Position numbers and translations under genes: made by a program. A stretch of 64,000 nt of DNA, from assembly GCF_001949145.1 (NCBI RefSeq), contig NW_019091381.1, positions 2,027,579 to 2,091,578 of the forward strand. Reading direction: 5' to 3'. The notes below the pieces were generated by a model. It was given only the letters and a program-made list of their open reading frames with translations, ran no database searches and was not told where the DNA came from. Below are positions 62,201-64,000 of this stretch, piece by piece. The first letter of the stretch is position 1; each line of letters starts with the position of its first letter. Source of the stretch: Acanthaster planci (taxonomy: Eukaryota > Echinodermata > Asteroidea > Valvatida > Acanthasteridae).

Positions 62201-64000
62201 CCGCCCCCCACACAACCAGCAAAGCCTACAGAAGCATCGTCAGGTGGAAACGAAACCAAAGCTGCCCCCTCCAAAACAACCACAGGAACAGCTGAAATGG
62301 AAACTGCATCGACTGGAGCAGCAGAAACAGCAAGTGACAGCCAAGATAAGGGAACAGAAGGGACGGAGGTCGCAAAGACCGGTGTCAAAGCAGCAGAGGC
62401 ACCAGCAGACAATTCCATTCCTGATAAACGAGAGCAGTTCAGCATCAGAACCCAGGTCAGTTTCTGTAGAAATCTTACATGTTAGAGCCCGCTCATATCA
62501 TTGACTACTACAATGCATGCCCCAAAAATACAAGCCAGAAACTGAATGTTGGTTTATGTATCGTGGACATTGAGTTTTCCATATAAGCTGTTCAACGTTT
62601 TAGTTGGTGTGAAAACATTAAAGTTTTCACTACAGTTTTGAAGGAAGTTTTGAAGTTTAAAACTTAAGATTTAAACCTGCTCTATTGGTATGTGTTGGAA
62701 TAGTGTTATTTGTGCATTTCTTTGTTAAATAGAACACCCATCAGGGTTTTAAAACATACCCGCCAAATGACAGCACCACGGTGTTAGTGCTTTATTTTTT
62801 CCATCACTTTCCTCCTTGTGGAGAGAGGACATGTAGTTCTGTACCTGGTCTCAAATCCTTGTTCCCAATGCATATTATTCCAGAATCACGATAACCCATT
62901 TGCAAGTTAAATTTGAATAAAATCTGGTGCACTGAGTTATCTGACTGCACATAAACATAACAATTTGAATTCCCCAGACTGAAGACACTGTTGCTATACC
63001 TCGTGATTCGGGGCAAGCTTTTGCATAGCGACCACCATCTCTAAAATGGACTGCTTCCTTTGTGCCTTTCTTATCCATTGAGAACTGTGTATTGTTGCAA
63101 GGTGTCTTTTATGTAACTAGGTAAAAGCTTGCCCCGAATCACGAGGTATAGCAACAGTGGTTTTTGTATAGAGAATTCAAGTTGTTTTGTTCATGTGAAT
63201 TATAGAACTCAGTGTACCAGATTTGAAAGTTAACTTGCAAAAGGCATATTGGGTATCAATCTTATGGCCAACTCTCTCTGCAGGTGTCCGCTTTGGAGGA
63301 TCTTGAACTCCATGGATTCTTACATCACAAAGTCATGACCAAGTGGACGTGCTACATTTGCGGTTTGGTTTTGGGAAATGAAACGGTATGTATGCACAGT
63401 ATTGGAAGTCAAAGCTTTGAAGCCTTTTTAAACCTGAGCATGGACAGTTTTTACTACTTGCTCAACGGTAGTTTTTGCCGAAAACTTTTGACTTTCAAAA
63501 CAGACAAGATACAGCAGCCAATTTTCGATGTGCAGCCGAAGGCCACAAATGCAGATTCCCTATATTCGTGTAAACAGCACTTGTTATTGTTCAACACTCT
63601 GGGGTGAGTTCAAGGGGCAGTATATGCTTCCACAGAGGATGGTGGGCAGTGGCCAAGTTGAAGTTCAAAATACGGTCTGCCTCCCTGGACTCCTTTGTGT
63701 GTGTATACGAAACACATGGGGATTAACGTGTTCAGACGTCAGCCAAATCAGAGTGAAGGTGTGCTTGATGTTTCCACTCATTGGTTACGCCCGTACATAG
63801 AGGTAGCCACATTGTGTTTGCATGTCCTCTGGCGCAAAATTGTTACGAGTTTACAAATTTACAGTAAGAAGAGTGGGAAAGCTGTGCTACTTTCTCCTCT
63901 CAAAAGAAATAGAGATCCATAACTTTTAGCCGTGTTACTTTTTTCCTCTATAAAGAAATTCAAAGATCACCTGAAGACAGAAGGCCACAGAGTGAAGTTG
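59210..64000 (+). CDS. RG/GN-rich matrin/CIZ1-type zinc-finger protein, 5' part
   Basis: Exons 59210-59710, 60248-62455, 63284-63385 and 63956 to the window end, all GT-AG and all phase 0; at least 952 residues. Residues 1-167: a leucine-rich helical N-terminus (IKHILTNLSPQEASQLRNHL) and a short coiled coil (QQKVEMLERKRAQILQQLQ). The 736-codon exon is low-complexity: GN/GGN repeats (about 215-290), an RS patch (about 407), D/Y/G/R-rich sequence, basic NLS-like FKRKR (about 557) and RRKRKPK (about 588), then LPKRATGPQIKQNLAKQQAA. Exons 3 and 4 together build one zinc finger, C926-x2-C929-x12-H942-x5-H948 (CYIC...FKDHLKTEGH), the U1/matrin spacing and closest in my memory to CIZ1 finger CYIC...FQDH. 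The role is therefore probably nuclear, RNA or chromatin binding; orthology to CIZ1 is a guess. Continues past the window. Confidence 0.8.
62890..63257. repeat. Fold-back MITE family 2, copy c, intronic
   Basis: It lies in the second intron of the zinc-finger gene, ending 26 nt before the acceptor (intron end 63283). Ends GATAACCCATTTGCAAGTT and AACTTGCAAAAGGCATATTGGGTATC are inverted. AAATCTGGTGCACTGAGTT pairs with AACTCAGTGTACCAGATTT, and AATTCCCCAGACTGAAGACACTG and GATTCGGGGCAAGCTTTTGC have matching complements. The minus-strand frames at 62804-63078 are shadows of it. Confidence 0.88.

Noticed and set aside
62804-63078. Minus-strand frames with FNLQMGYRDSG / VWGIQIVMFMC peptides
   Set aside because: The same peptide motif appears in the MITE at 12.4 kb; it is the translation of the family 2 repeat.

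Overview
The window is animal genomic DNA. The evidence is GT-AG introns in conserved metazoan genes, a tRNA-derived SINE, many short inverted-repeat (MITE-like) elements, three runs of N (2917-3262, 22759-23278, 57263-58189) and an otherwise low gene density. The protein families and the abundance of TACATGTA-type palindromes suggest a marine invertebrate, possibly a deuterostome. The species cannot be fixed from the sequence.

Left part (1 to about 36.8 kb): no gene is supported here. The open frames are short, unspliced and unlike any family I know. What can be seen are fold-back elements, a pair of inversely oriented dispersed repeats (8.9 and 19.9 kb), a 16-bp minisatellite in which every unit carries an NF-Y-type CCAAT box (22.1-23.5 kb, with an assembly gap inside), two CTCF-like motifs and some hairpins.

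Right part (36.8-64 kb): four recognisable genes. ZDHHC24-like palmitoyltransferase (+, 36840-37703, one coding exon) is followed tail-to-tail by the cyclophilin PPIL3 (-, four coding exons at 39919-42393). The mitochondrial S-adenosylmethionine carrier SLC25A26 (-, 45985-46824, one coding exon) lies upstream of PPIL3 on the same strand. Its likely 5' exon and a TCTCGCGAGA/YY1-type promoter are near 49.0 kb. The only strong ATG-ending donor that fits the start of PPIL3 is at 50244, so SLC25A26 may be nested inside PPIL3 intron 1. The last 5 kb hold the 5' part of a nuclear-type gene (+, from 59210, running off the window). It has a very large low-complexity, RG/GN- and RS-rich exon followed by a matrin/CIZ1-type C2H2 zinc finger whose two halves are split by an intron.

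Between these genes are at least ten inverted-repeat elements. One three-member family has a copy inside an intron of the zinc-finger gene. There are also three unassigned exon-like open frames on the minus strand (45297-45494, 50598-50894, 53738-53867). The four genes do not form a pathway. They are ordinary housekeeping functions: protein S-acylation, protein folding in the spliceosome, mitochondrial SAM import, and nuclear RNA or chromatin binding.
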